Positions 16,931 through 24,402 of a stretch of DNA of 64,000 bases are shown one piece after another. Each line of letters starts with the position of its first letter. Position 1 is the stretch's first letter. A program made the position numbers and the translations under genes. The notes below the pieces were generated by a model. The model saw only the letters and a list, made by a program, of their open reading frames with translations. It had not been told where the DNA came from and did not search any database. The stretch is from positions 1 to 64,000 of the forward strand of contig JAENXC010000013.1 of NCBI GenBank assembly GCA_016649715.1. Reading direction: 5' to 3'. Origin of the DNA: Flavobacteriaceae bacterium (GTDB lineage Bacteria; Bacteroidota; Bacteroidia; Flavobacteriales; Flavobacteriaceae).

Positions 16931-16963
16931 CAAAATTAGCAAATAAGATTATCTTTGCACAAA
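16931..16963 (-). promoter_or_regulatory. Putative promoter of the WaaE-like gene
   Basis: On the minus strand TTTG (16963-16960) is followed after 21 bases by TAATTTTG (16938-16931). The ATG begins five bases after the box, so transcripts would be nearly leaderless. Confidence 0.6.
16950..16957 (+). promoter_or_regulatory. Putative -7 box of the two-domain glycosyltransferase gene
   Basis: TATCTTTG lies 16 bases before the ATG at 16974. The -33 position has only TTTTCG. The box lies inside the minus-strand promoter, so the two promoters overlap. Confidence 0.55.
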
Positions 16964-16973
16964 TTATATTTTC

Positions 16974-18614
16974 ATGAACATGCCAGCTATTTCAGTAATA
17001 ATAAGTACTTACAATTCGGAAGAATGGTTACGAAAAGTACTGGAGGGCTACATGTATCAAGATTACAAGAACTACGAGGTAATTGTTGCTGATGATGGTT
17101 CAAAAACCGAAACACGGGAACTTATAGAGTCTTTTCAGAATAAATATCCAGTCCCACTTAGGCATATTTGGCATGAAGATAAGGGATATAGGCGCCAGCG
17201 TATTTTGAATGAAGCTATTCTTAAAGCGAATTTTGAATATATTTTATTTACTGATGGGGACTGCATACCGAGAAAAGATTTCGTTTCGGTACATGCAAAG
17301 TTTGCTGAAAAGGGATACTTTCTTTCTGGGGGCTATTGCAAGTTACCCATGAAAACTAGTGAGGCCATTTCGCAAGAAGATATTGAAACAGAAAATTGTT
17401 TTAATGTGAAATGGTTGAAACAGCACGATAGACTGAAAGGAACACAAAGCTTGAAATTAAACTCAGGCCCAACAGTTGCAACCATTTTGGATTTGATAAC
17501 TCCTACCAATGCTAGTTTCAATAATTGCAACTCTTCAGCTTTTAAAGAAGATCTTTTAGCAATAAACGGATACGATGAGCGAATGCAATACGGAGGTCCC
17601 GACAGAGAGCTTGGCGAAAGACTTGAAAATTACGGATTAAAATCAAAACAGATTCGGCACAAGGCTATTTGCCTTCACTTGGACCATGCCAGGGGATATA
17701 AAACCAAAGAATCTTTGGAACGCAATCTTGCTATTCGCAAGGATACAAAAAAGAGCGAGCGCTATTGGACTGAGCATGGGATTAAAAAAACACCGTCTAT
17801 TTCTGTAATTGTAAGTACATATAATCAACCTGAATGGCTTAAAAAGGCTTTGTGGGGTTTTGAAAATCAGACCCAGAAAGATTTTGAAATCGTCATTGCT
17901 GATGATGGTTCTACTCCCGACACTTTGGAAATGATAGAAACCTTTAAAAAGACATCTCCTCTGGAAATATCACACGTTTGGCAGGAGGACAAAGGATTTA
18001 GAAAGACTATGATATTGAACAAAGCTATTCAAGCTTCCAAAGGGGAATATATTATTTTCACTGATGGAGATTGTATTCCAAAGTATGATTTTGTTGAAAC
18101 CCATAAAAAGAACCGAAAACCAAATTGTTTTCTTTCAGCGGGCTATTTGAAGCTTCCAATGGAGCTTTCAAAAGAAATTTTAAAAGAAGATATAGTTTCC
18201 CGTAAATGCTTTGATCCAAAATGGCTTATGCAACAAGGCCTAAAAAGAAGTTTCAAAATAAACAAGCTAACCTCTAGTGAGGTAAAAGAAAAATTTCTGA
18301 ATGCAATAACTCCTACAAGCCCAACATGGGATGGGAACAACGTTTCTGGTTGGCGCAAAGATATTCTTTCGGTAAATGGTTTCGACGAACGAATGCAATA
18401 TGGTGGAGAGGATCGCGAACTTGGCGAGCGCCTAATGAACAAAGGCATAAAACCTTTGCAGATACGCTATAGTACGGTAACCATACATTTGGATCATCCG
18501 CGTGGGTATGTAACTGACGATATGATTGTAAAAAACAAGGCAATTAGAAAGCAGACCAAGAAGAATAAAAGCGTTTGGACCGAATACGGCATTGAAAAAA
18601 AAGAAGCTCAATAA
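16974..18614 (+). CDS. Tandem two-domain family 2 glycosyltransferase
   Basis: The 546 residues consist of two homologous GT2 modules (about 1-275 and 276-546). Each has an ISVI(I/V)STYN start, VIADDGS/VADDGS, an (H/Q)EDKGFRK-type segment, DGDCIP as the metal-binding DxD, and a DRELGERL region with IHLDHPRGY/LHLDHARGY. The second module has GGEDRELG, while the first has GGPDRELG, so the glutamate of the usual ED motif is replaced by proline in the first. The architecture recalls bifunctional polymerases such as chondroitin synthases, where two modules add alternating sugars, but a simple duplication with one weakened site is possible. A hairpin terminator follows the stop. Confidence 0.92.
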   Translation: MNMPAISVIISTYNSEEWLRKVLEGYMYQDYKNYEVIVADDGSKTETRELIESFQNKYPVPLRHIWHEDKGYRRQRILNEAILKANFEYILFTDGDCIPRKDFVSVHAKFAEKGYFLSGGYCKLPMKTSEAISQEDIETENCFNVKWLKQHDRLKGTQSLKLNSGPTVATILDLITPTNASFNNCNSSAFKEDLLAINGYDERMQYGGPDRELGERLENYGLKSKQIRHKAICLHLDHARGYKTKESLERNLAIRKDTKKSERYWTEHGIKKTPSISVIVSTYNQPEWLKKALWGFENQTQKDFEIVIADDGSTPDTLEMIETFKKTSPLEISHVWQEDKGFRKTMILNKAIQASKGEYIIFTDGDCIPKYDFVETHKKNRKPNCFLSAGYLKLPMELSKEILKEDIVSRKCFDPKWLMQQGLKRSFKINKLTSSEVKEKFLNAITPTSPTWDGNNVSGWRKDILSVNGFDERMQYGGEDRELGERLMNKGIKPLQIRYSTVTIHLDHPRGYVTDDMIVKNKAIRKQTKKNKSVWTEYGIEKKEAQ

Positions 18615-18633
18615 TTATCCAAAAAACTTAAGG

Positions 18634-18654
18634 CGCTATTTTATAGCGTTTTTT
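18634..18654 (+). terminator. Rho-independent terminator
   Basis: CGCTAT / ATAGCG stem with a TTT loop (18634-18648) followed by six T. The convergent heptosyltransferase-like gene ends inside the stem, and the A-run upstream (AAAAAACTTAAGG) could make it work in both directions. Confidence 0.75.
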
Positions 18655-19709
18655 AAATGATGCGCTAAGAAAGGTTTCAGCTTTTTGAAAATTAACGCAG
18701 GAGTTAGCTCGTTATACATTACAGAAGGGTTTTCCTCTATTTTTTTTCGCTCTTCGCGTGTAAACGCTGTGTATAAATTAGGTTTTTCTTCCAAAAGATG
18801 AATGGATTCGTGCTGGATATGATCTTCAAAACTGCTCCAATCTTCTTTTTCAATATAAGGGGAATATACCGTAAAAGTAGGTTTGTGTAATGCTTTGGCA
18901 ATGTGTACGCTTCCACCTTCATTAGCGATTAGCATATCACACTTGTTCATCAATTTTATAAAACCTCGGATGGAATCTTCATAAATATCCAAATCTATTT
19001 GCGCTTTGTTTTTGCATAACCCATAAATTTTTAAAGCTTCCTCTTTTTGGTTTGGTGCATAATTGAAAAGTATTTTTGCTTTGTAATTTTCGGCGATATA
19101 ATCTATCATTTCTGCAACGTATGGGTACGGCATCGATTTTTGTGGCGTGCTGCCCAATACTCCCAACATAATTACGGGAAGGTTTTCGTTATTGGGAAAC
19201 TGATATTTTTTTTCTTCATCGGTTAAATAAATCAATGGCTCATATGCAGGGCTGGGAATTGGAAAAACCGAATGCACTAGATTCAATCTATTTTCAATAG
19301 CTTTGCCGCAGAACATAGTGTGGCGCGGAATGTAATTGATAGGATGCGAATAAAAAGGTAGACGTAATTTCTTTTTAATTCTTTTAAAACCGATACGATA
19401 TTCGGCCCCAGAAAGCAAACAGATCATTCTACTTTGAAACTTAGAATACGGATCAAAAATGATATCGTATTTTTCCTTTTTTATTTTTGAAATGGTCTGA
19501 AATAGTTTCGTAAGTTTCTTTAGTTCCTTTTCCTTTACAGAAATAACGCGATCTATAAACGGATTGTTTTCCAAAACACCTGCGGTATACTCATATACAA
19601 AATAGGTTACTTCACTTTCGGGAAAAACCTTCTTTATATTATTGGCAATAACGGAGCTGATGAGCACGTCGCCAATTCTTTTGTTCTGTATTACGAGTAT
19701 TTTCTTCAT
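18636..19709 (-). CDS. Glycosyltransferase family 9 (heptosyltransferase-like)
   Basis: A 357-residue GT-B fold enzyme of the ADP-heptose:LPS heptosyltransferase family. It shows the start KILVIQNKRIGDVLISSVIANNI in family style, a central PVIMLGVLGSTPQKSMPYPY donor-site loop, and the DMLIANEGGSVHIAKAL motif (about residue 270) corresponding to the family's conserved D-x-x-x-x-D/N-x-G region. Many Bacteroidota use such enzymes for core sugars other than heptose. The gene is convergent with the two-domain transferase and divergent from the Kdo-kinase-like gene. Confidence 0.92.
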   Translation of the reverse strand: MKKILVIQNKRIGDVLISSVIANNIKKVFPESEVTYFVYEYTAGVLENNPFIDRVISVKEKELKKLTKLFQTISKIKKEKYDIIFDPYSKFQSRMICLLSGAEYRIGFKRIKKKLRLPFYSHPINYIPRHTMFCGKAIENRLNLVHSVFPIPSPAYEPLIYLTDEEKKYQFPNNENLPVIMLGVLGSTPQKSMPYPYVAEMIDYIAENYKAKILFNYAPNQKEEALKIYGLCKNKAQIDLDIYEDSIRGFIKLMNKCDMLIANEGGSVHIAKALHKPTFTVYSPYIEKEDWSSFEDHIQHESIHLLEEKPNLYTAFTREERKKIEENPSVMYNELTPALIFKKLKPFLAHHLKNAIK

Positions 19710-19726
19710 AAAGATTACCTTCGCGG

Positions 19727-19795
19727 ACCCCTGCCCCTAAAGGGGAAAATTGTTGTTATCTTTAAAATTCCTCCCTTTAGGGTTGGGGCAAGGAT
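19727..19795. repeat. CCCCTAAAGGGG-type inverted repeat
   Basis: GCCCCTAAAGGGGAA and TTCCTCCCTTTAGGGTTGGGG form a loose inverted pair in the divergent spacer. Related C- and G-rich elements lie at 8305-8338, 29398-29432 and 33181-33208. Confidence 0.6.
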
Positions 19796-19847
19796 TTTAA
19801 TGAATTACCTTCGCAAAATACCTTTTTTGAATCTATCTTTTTTAAAA

Positions 19848-20594
19848 ATGCGCGAAAATTTTGTTATTCACCCAAACTATTCCCATTTGGCTGCAAAGCT
19901 AAAGGATGTGCTAAACAATTTTTCAATAAAAGGGGAATACGTAACCAAGGGGGAGCGCAATGTTATAAAAATGGTGCAACTGAAGGGCACTTCTTTAAAT
20001 ATTAAGAAGTTTAAAACGCCGAATGCTTTTCAATCCTCGGTTTATCAGCACATTCGGAAGAGCAAGGCAAAACGCTCTTTTGAATACGCTTCAAAATTGA
20101 TTGAATTGGGGATTAACACTCCTTTTCCCGTGGGGTATTTGGAAGTGTTTTCAGGAGGGTTGAAGGAGAGTTTCTTCATAAGTGAGCACATTAACTACGA
20201 TTTCGATTTCCGTGAATTGATACACAATCCGGAATTTAAAAAAAGGAACGAGATTTTAAGACAATTTACCCAATTTACTTTTAAACTTCACGAAAACGGT
20301 GTAAATTTTTTGGACCATTCTCCAGGAAACACCTTGATAATTGAAAGTGATAAAAACAAGTTTGATTTCTATTTAATCGATTTAAACCGGATGCGTTTTG
20401 AACCTATGGATTTTAACGCACGGATGCACAATTTTAGAAGACTTTGGCTTTCTAAAACGATGATGAAGGTAATGGCGGAGGAATATGCCGAGCTTTACAA
20501 CAAGCCCGTGGACGGCACGTATGCGCTGATGTTGCACCACAGTAGGGTTTTTCAGAAGAAGATTAACAGTAAGAAGTTGCGGAAGCGGAAGTAA
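19848..20594 (+). CDS. Kdo-kinase-like protein (lipopolysaccharide kinase, WaaP/InaA fold)
   Basis: A protein-kinase-like fold enzyme expected to phosphorylate a Kdo or other core sugar. It shows the LIELGINTPFPVGYLE segment, SFFISEHI hinge, the catalytic loop GVNFLDHSPGNTLI with Asp and Asn, and YLIDLNRMRF as the metal-binding DLN. ATG at 19848 (MRENFVIHPNY, 248 residues) is preferred: the frame-opening ATG at 19800 would place 16 extra residues over promoter-like DNA (TACCTTCGC). The last 160 bases of the gene are partly duplicated downstream of the toxin-antitoxin cassette (21360-21444). Confidence 0.87.
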   Translation: MRENFVIHPNYSHLAAKLKDVLNNFSIKGEYVTKGERNVIKMVQLKGTSLNIKKFKTPNAFQSSVYQHIRKSKAKRSFEYASKLIELGINTPFPVGYLEVFSGGLKESFFISEHINYDFDFRELIHNPEFKKRNEILRQFTQFTFKLHENGVNFLDHSPGNTLIIESDKNKFDFYLIDLNRMRFEPMDFNARMHNFRRLWLSKTMMKVMAEEYAELYNKPVDGTYALMLHHSRVFQKKINSKKLRKRK

Positions 20595-20632
20595 CTTGCC
20601 TATGAGCAACGTATAGTGCGTTTTTTCTTCGA

Positions 20633-20932
20633 TTATAGGAATGTCAACCCTATCTTTCTATTCAATCCTTGCTCAAAAATTCGTATCAAGGTAGAAAGTT
20701 GAATATTTCCTTTTCCGTTTTCTAGTTTTGATATGTAGCTTTTTTTTGTTCCAGCTTTGTCCGCAAGTTGTTCCTGTGTAAGATTTGCATCTTTTCTGGC
20801 AGCTTTAAGCATTTCACTCACGATAAACATTTGAGCACCTTCTTCGTATTTATTTCGGCTTTCCGCCCCGATTTTTCCGTGTTCTAACTCAATTAGCTCG
20901 TCAAAATTCTTTATTTCTTTATAATCTTTCAT
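20633..20932 (-). CDS. higA: HigA-type antitoxin, XRE family
   Basis: A 99-residue protein with a C-terminal helix-turn-helix (LTQEQLADKAGTKKSYISKLENG, shown in part; residues about 50-73) that would bind and silence the toxin and repress its own promoter. It follows the toxin gene with a four-base overlap, the usual HigBA order. A near-perfect operator palindrome lies just upstream of the toxin start. A second, divergent copy of the module is at 40.2-40.8 kb. Confidence 0.92.
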   Translation of the reverse strand: MKDYKEIKNFDELIELEHGKIGAESRNKYEEGAQMFIVSEMLKAARKDANLTQEQLADKAGTKKSYISKLENGKGNIQLSTLIRIFEQGLNRKIGLTFL

Positions 20933-21273
20933 AATCTTTGCTTTTTGTTTTCAAAATAGTCTTTCATCAATTGTTCTGCTTTACCGATTTCATTTTGCGG
21001 TGTCTTTTGGGTCTTTTTTTGAAAACCGTTAAAAAGCACTACAAGTTTTCCTTCATCGAAACAGCAGAAAATCCGAAATATATTTGATTGGTATTCAACT
21101 CGGATTTCATAAAGTCCGCTCGTTCCTGTTAAATGTTTTAAAAACTTTTCGGGAACTCGGTCAACTTGTTTAATCAATTCGAAAACGTATTGAATTTTAC
21201 CTTTTACTTCTTGAGTTTGTATTTGATAAAATTCAATAAAATGGTTTTCGTGAAAGATTATTTTTCTAACCAT
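20929..21273 (-). CDS. higB: HigB-type toxin, RelE/ParE superfamily (Gp49-like)
   Basis: The 114-residue toxin is of the type that cleaves mRNA on the ribosome. Visible family features are VPEKFLKHLTGTSGLYEIRV, the strands IFRIFCCFDEGKLVVLFNGF and the basic KKTQKTPQNEI near residue 90, where catalytic basic residues lie in relatives. It starts nine bases from the palindrome GTTATCTTAAAAGATAAC. The cassette interrupts what was once a continuous stretch after the Kdo-kinase-like gene, as shown by the copied kinase end beyond it. Confidence 0.92.
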   Translation of the reverse strand: MVRKIIFHENHFIEFYQIQTQEVKGKIQYVFELIKQVDRVPEKFLKHLTGTSGLYEIRVEYQSNIFRIFCCFDEGKLVVLFNGFQKKTQKTPQNEIGKAEQLMKDYFENKKQRL

Positions 21274-21281
21274 TTCGCAAA

Positions 21282-21299
21282 GTTATCTTAAAAGATAAC
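21282..21299. promoter_or_regulatory. Operator palindrome of the first HigBA module
   Basis: GTTATCTT-AA-AAGATAAC is a perfect 8-2-8 inverted repeat placed nine bases before the toxin start, where HigA-type antitoxins typically bind. Confidence 0.7.
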
Positions 21300-21359
21300 A
21301 ATTGCCAAGTTTTTATTTGTTTTTATCATAATAATAATTTTTGTCTTTTTAGAATCAAA

Positions 21360-21444
21360 CACAATTTTAGAAGACTTTGGCTTTCAAAAACGATGATGAA
21401 GGTAATAGAAGATTAACAGTAAGAAGTTGTGGAGGCGGAGGTAG
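21360..21444 (+). pseudogene. Decayed duplicate of the 3' end of the Kdo-kinase-like gene
   Basis: Bases 21360-21406 match 20427-20473 with one mismatch, and 21407-21441 match 20557-20591 with a few mismatches; the intervening 83 bases of the parent gene are missing. The copy sits directly beyond the HigBA cassette, in the same orientation as the parent gene, so cassette plus copy form a direct duplication around the insertion. Confidence 0.92.
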
Positions 21445-21453
21445 TTGACAGTA

Positions 21454-21502
21454 TTCTGTGGCAGACGGCAGACGTTAATTTTCAATTTTCAATTCACAAT
21501 TA
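21454..21502. repeat. Heptamer array with changing unit
   Basis: Seven seven-base units run in register although the sequence drifts: TTCTGTG, GCAGACG, GCAGACG, TTAATTT, TCAATTT, TCAATTC, ACAATTA. It ends four bases before the dapD stop codon. Confidence 0.8.
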
Positions 21503-21506
21503 ACCT

Positions 21507-22322
21507 TTAAACCGCCACCCCATACTCCCTTAACGCATCATTCAAAGAAGTTTTTAAATTTGTACTTTCCTTCCGCACCCCAATAATCAAAGCACACGGC
21601 ACTTGATATTCTCCTGCGGGAAATTTTTTGGTGTAACTTCCGGGTATTACCACCGAGCGTTCAGGCACAGAACCTTTAGTTTCTACTGGGGTTTCTCCAG
21701 TAACGTCTATAATTTTTGTGGAAGCGGTAAGCACCACATTGGCGCCCAAAACGGCTTCTTTACCAATGCGAACACCTTCCACCACAATACAGCGCGAACC
21801 TATAAAAGCACCATCTTCAACAATAACTGGGGCAGCTTGCAACGGTTCCAACACGCCGCCAATGCCTACGCCACCGCTAAGGTGTACGTTTTTGCCAATC
21901 TGTGCGCAACTGCCCACTGTGGCCCAAGTGTCCACCATGGTGCCTTCGTCCACATAAGCTCCAATATTTACATAGCTGGGCATTAGGATTACGCCTCTTG
22001 CAATATAGGCTCCGTGCCTTGCAACAGCGTGTGGAACCACGCGGATGCCTTTGGCCTCGTAACCTGTTTTTAAAGGTATTTTATCGTGATATTCAAAAAT
22101 GCCGACTTCAATTGTCTTCATTTTTTGGATGGGAAAGTAGAGCACGATTGCTTTTTTAACCCATTCGTTAACTTGCCAGCCAGTAGCGGTTGGTTCTGCA
22201 CAGCGCAATTTGCCTTCGTCACAAAGGTTGACCACTTCGCGGATGGCGACGATGGTTTCGGTTTCGGTGAGCAGGGAACGATCTTCCCAGGCATTTTCTA
22301 TGGTTTGTTGAAGTTCGGTCAT
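21507..22322 (-). CDS. dapD: 2,3,4,5-tetrahydropyridine-2,6-dicarboxylate N-succinyltransferase
   Basis: This catalyses the succinylation step of the diaminopimelate/lysine pathway. The 271-residue protein has the N-terminal helical domain and a left-handed parallel beta-helix built of hexapeptide repeats (VVPHAVARHGAYIARGVILMPSYVNIGAY, seen in parts). The DTWATVGSCAQIG and GGVGIGGVLEPLQA stretches are diagnostic of DapD. The length is standard. It is monocistronic between two heptamer arrays and divergent from ruvX. Confidence 0.97.
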   Translation of the reverse strand: MTELQQTIENAWEDRSLLTETETIVAIREVVNLCDEGKLRCAEPTATGWQVNEWVKKAIVLYFPIQKMKTIEVGIFEYHDKIPLKTGYEAKGIRVVPHAVARHGAYIARGVILMPSYVNIGAYVDEGTMVDTWATVGSCAQIGKNVHLSGGVGIGGVLEPLQAAPVIVEDGAFIGSRCIVVEGVRIGKEAVLGANVVLTASTKIIDVTGETPVETKGSVPERSVVIPGSYTKKFPAGEYQVPCALIIGVRKESTNLKTSLNDALREYGVAV

Positions 22323-22324
22323 CG

Positions 22325-22387
22325 GTTATCTGTTATCAGTTATCAGTTGTCGGTTATCAGTTGTCGGTTATCAGTTGTCGGTTGGGT
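22325..22387. repeat. Heptamer tandem array (GTTATCA / GTTGTCG)
   Basis: Nine seven-base units, the central part alternating GTTATCA and GTTGTCG as a 14-base unit. It begins three bases upstream of the dapD start codon. Confidence 0.93.
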
Positions 22388-22499
22388 TTTTGTATTTGGC
22401 ATCCGTCACCTAACATCCAACTCCCAGCATCTTTTCCACAAATATAGCTTTCATATTTCAAAATTGCAGTTGATAATAGTATAGTAATTCACAAACCCT

Positions 22500-22507
22500 T
22501 ATTTTTG
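22500..22507 (+). promoter_or_regulatory. Putative -7 box of ruvX
   Basis: TATTTTTG lies eight bases before the ruvX ATG. No clear TTTG is found at the -33 spacing. Confidence 0.35.
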
Positions 22508-22515
22508 CAACCGTT

Positions 22516-22926
22516 ATGGGACGAATTTTAGCTTTGGATTACGGCAGCAAACGCACGGGCATCGCCATTACGGACGAGCTACAGCTCATTGCTTCTGGCT
22601 TGACAACGGTTGCTACTTCTGAATTGATGGATTTTTTAAAGAAATATATTGCTTCGGAAAAAGTGGAATTGGTTTTGGTGGGCGAACCAAAGCAAAAAGA
22701 TGGAACCCATTCCAACATTGAAGAAGAAATCCAGAAATTTTTAAAGAAATTTTCCGAAGTTTTTCCCGACTTGGAAGTGAAGCGAGTTGACGAGCGTTAT
22801 ACCAGTAAGATGGCTTTCCAAACCATGATTGACAGCGGTTTGAAAAAGAAGCAACGACAGAATAAGGCTTTGGTTGATGAGATTAGTGCGACGATTATTC
22901 TTCAACAGTTTCTTTATAATAAATAA
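22516..22926 (+). CDS. ruvX: Putative pre-16S rRNA nuclease / Holliday junction resolvase-like, YqgF family
   Basis: A 136-residue RNase H-fold protein. It has ILALDYGSKRTGIAI at the N-terminus with the first catalytic Asp, ELVLVGEPKQKDGT, and the C-terminal KRVDERYTSKMA and LVDEISATIILQQFL motifs with later acidic residues. YqgF is needed for 16S rRNA 5' maturation in E. coli, and a recombination role was proposed earlier. It begins the ruvX-def-DUF5606-mazG series on the plus strand, though heptamer arrays and more than 100 bases separate it from def. Confidence 0.94.
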   Translation: MGRILALDYGSKRTGIAITDELQLIASGLTTVATSELMDFLKKYIASEKVELVLVGEPKQKDGTHSNIEEEIQKFLKKFSEVFPDLEVKRVDERYTSKMAFQTMIDSGLKKKQRQNKALVDEISATIILQQFLYNK

Positions 22927-22932
22927 CGTGAA

Positions 22933-22960
22933 GAACAAAGAACAAAGAACAAAGAATAAA
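22933..22960. repeat. Heptamer tandem array (GAACAAA)
   Basis: Three GAACAAA units and one GAATAAA directly after the ruvX stop codon. Confidence 0.9.
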
Positions 22961-23045
22961 GGAGTATGCAGTGGCAGTTTTCAGTAACAAGTGCTTCAAT
23001 AAAAAATTGCAATAGCAAATAAAGAATAACAATAGAAAATAAAAA

Positions 23046-23636
23046 ATGATTTTTCCAATAGTAGCCTACGGCGACCCTGTTTTAAGAAGGAAAACCGAAG
23101 AAATAACCAAAGCATATCCAAAGTTGGATGAACTGCTGATAAATATGTTTGAGACCATGTACGAAGCCCGCGGTATTGGTTTGGCTGCGCCGCAAGTTGG
23201 CGCGCCCGTCCGTCTTTTTATAGTGGATGCTACCCCTTTTGAGGATGATGAGGATCTTACTGAAGAAGAGCGAAAATTTGTCTCAACTTTTAAAAGAGTT
23301 TTTATCAATGCGCGAATTCTTGACGAATCTGGTGATGAGTGGGCATTTAACGAAGGTTGCTTGAGCATTCCAGACGTACGCGAGGATGTTTTTCGCCAAC
23401 CGGATATTGTGATAGAATACCAGGACGAAAATTTCAAAAAACACAAAGAAACATTCAGTGGAATGGTGGCCCGCATTATTCAGCATGAGTATGACCACAT
23501 TGAAGGCATACTCTTTACTGACAGGCTTTCGCCCTTGAAAAAACGATTGATCAAAAGCAAATTGGCCAATATATCCAAGGGAAACGTAAGTGTGGATTAC
23601 CGGATGAAATTCCCAAATGCTAAAAAGAAACGTTAA
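23046..23636 (+). CDS. def: Peptide deformylase
   Basis: This removes the formyl group from nascent proteins. The 196-residue enzyme carries all three signature motifs: GIGLAAPQVG (about residue 42), EGCLSIPDV with the metal-binding Cys, and QHEYDHIEG with the two His ligands and catalytic Glu. A short acidic insertion (DDEDLTEEER) between motifs one and two is usual for Bacteroidota. No methionyl-tRNA formyltransferase gene is adjacent. Confidence 0.97.
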   Translation: MIFPIVAYGDPVLRRKTEEITKAYPKLDELLINMFETMYEARGIGLAAPQVGAPVRLFIVDATPFEDDEDLTEEERKFVSTFKRVFINARILDESGDEWAFNEGCLSIPDVREDVFRQPDIVIEYQDENFKKHKETFSGMVARIIQHEYDHIEGILFTDRLSPLKKRLIKSKLANISKGNVSVDYRMKFPNAKKKR

Positions 23637-23701
23637 CACACTTGTTTATATAAACCAAACCAAGGATATTTGTATCCGTTAAAACATTTTAAAAGTAATT
23701 T

Positions 23702-24247
23702 ATGAGCTTAGAAAAAGTGCTTTCCATTGCCGGCAAACCCGGACTCTACAAACTGAAAACCCAGACACGTGCAGGATTTCTTGCGGAATCACTTCTGGAC
23801 GGAAAAACCATAAACGTAAGCGGCCGCCACAACGTGAGCCTGCTTTCTGAAATTGCAGTTTATACCTTGACGGAAGAAGTTCCGCTGCGCGAAGTATTAA
23901 AGAAAATTTCTGAAAAAGAGGGCGGAAAGGAAGCTATAAGCCATAAAGCTTCCAAAGAGGAACTTGAAGAATATTTCTTCGGCATAATGCCAGATTATGA
24001 TGAAGACCGCGTCTATGCAAGCGATATTAAGAAAATAGTGCATTGGTACAATATGCTCATTAAAAACGGAATTACTGATTTTTCTGAAGCCAAAGAGGAA
24101 AACTCCGAAGAGGAAAAAGAAGTTATAAGCGCGAAGCCCAAAAAAGTTGCTTCTTCAAAAGCTGCGGCACCTAAGAGTGCTTCCCCAAAAGCATCTTCAA
24201 CCAAAAAAGGCGGGGCTACAAAAAATGCCGCTTCACGCAAAACCTAA
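23702..24247 (+). CDS. DUF5606 domain-containing protein
   Basis: The function is unknown. The 181-residue protein starts LEKVLSIAGKPGLYKL, typical of the DUF5606 domain found almost only in Bacteroidota (residues about 1-130). The last 45 residues are an Ala/Ser/Lys-rich tail (KVASSKAAAPKSASPKASS) resembling a nucleic-acid-binding or disordered extension. It sits 65 bases after def with a hairpin terminator after its stop. Its neighbours (ruvX, def, mazG) are a recurring set in flavobacteria, so a link to translation or nucleotide quality control is possible but unproven. Confidence 0.9.
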   Translation: MSLEKVLSIAGKPGLYKLKTQTRAGFLAESLLDGKTINVSGRHNVSLLSEIAVYTLTEEVPLREVLKKISEKEGGKEAISHKASKEELEEYFFGIMPDYDEDRVYASDIKKIVHWYNMLIKNGITDFSEAKEENSEEEKEVISAKPKKVASSKAAAPKSASPKASSTKKGGATKNAASRKT

Positions 24248-24271
24248 TTATAAATTTCGTTTGAATAATAT

Positions 24272-24307
24272 AAATCCCGAAGGCTTCAAAACTTGCGGGA
24301 TTTTTTT
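24272..24307 (+). terminator. Rho-independent terminator after the DUF5606 gene
   Basis: AAATCCCG (24272-24279) pairs with CGGGATTT (24296-24303), followed by a run of T. An inner AAGGCTTCAAAACTT part can add pairs. Confidence 0.8.
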
Positions 24308-24329
24308 GTTACTTCCAGCTTAAATTTAA

Positions 24330-24357
24330 CCCTTCGACTGCGCTCAGGGTGACAAGT
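24330..24357. repeat. Single CCCTTCGACTGCGCTCAGGG element
   Basis: Inverted relative of the triple array at 4631-4808; it lies between the DUF5606 terminator and mazG. Confidence 0.85.
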
Positions 24358-24367
24358 TAAAAATTTA

Positions 24368-24402
24368 AAACCTGAAACCTGAAACCTGAAACAAGAAACA
24401 AT
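24368..24402. repeat. Heptamer tandem array (AAACCTG) running into the mazG start codon
   Basis: AAACCTG three times, AAACAAG, AAACAAT; the last two bases of the final unit are the A and T of the mazG ATG. Confidence 0.9.
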
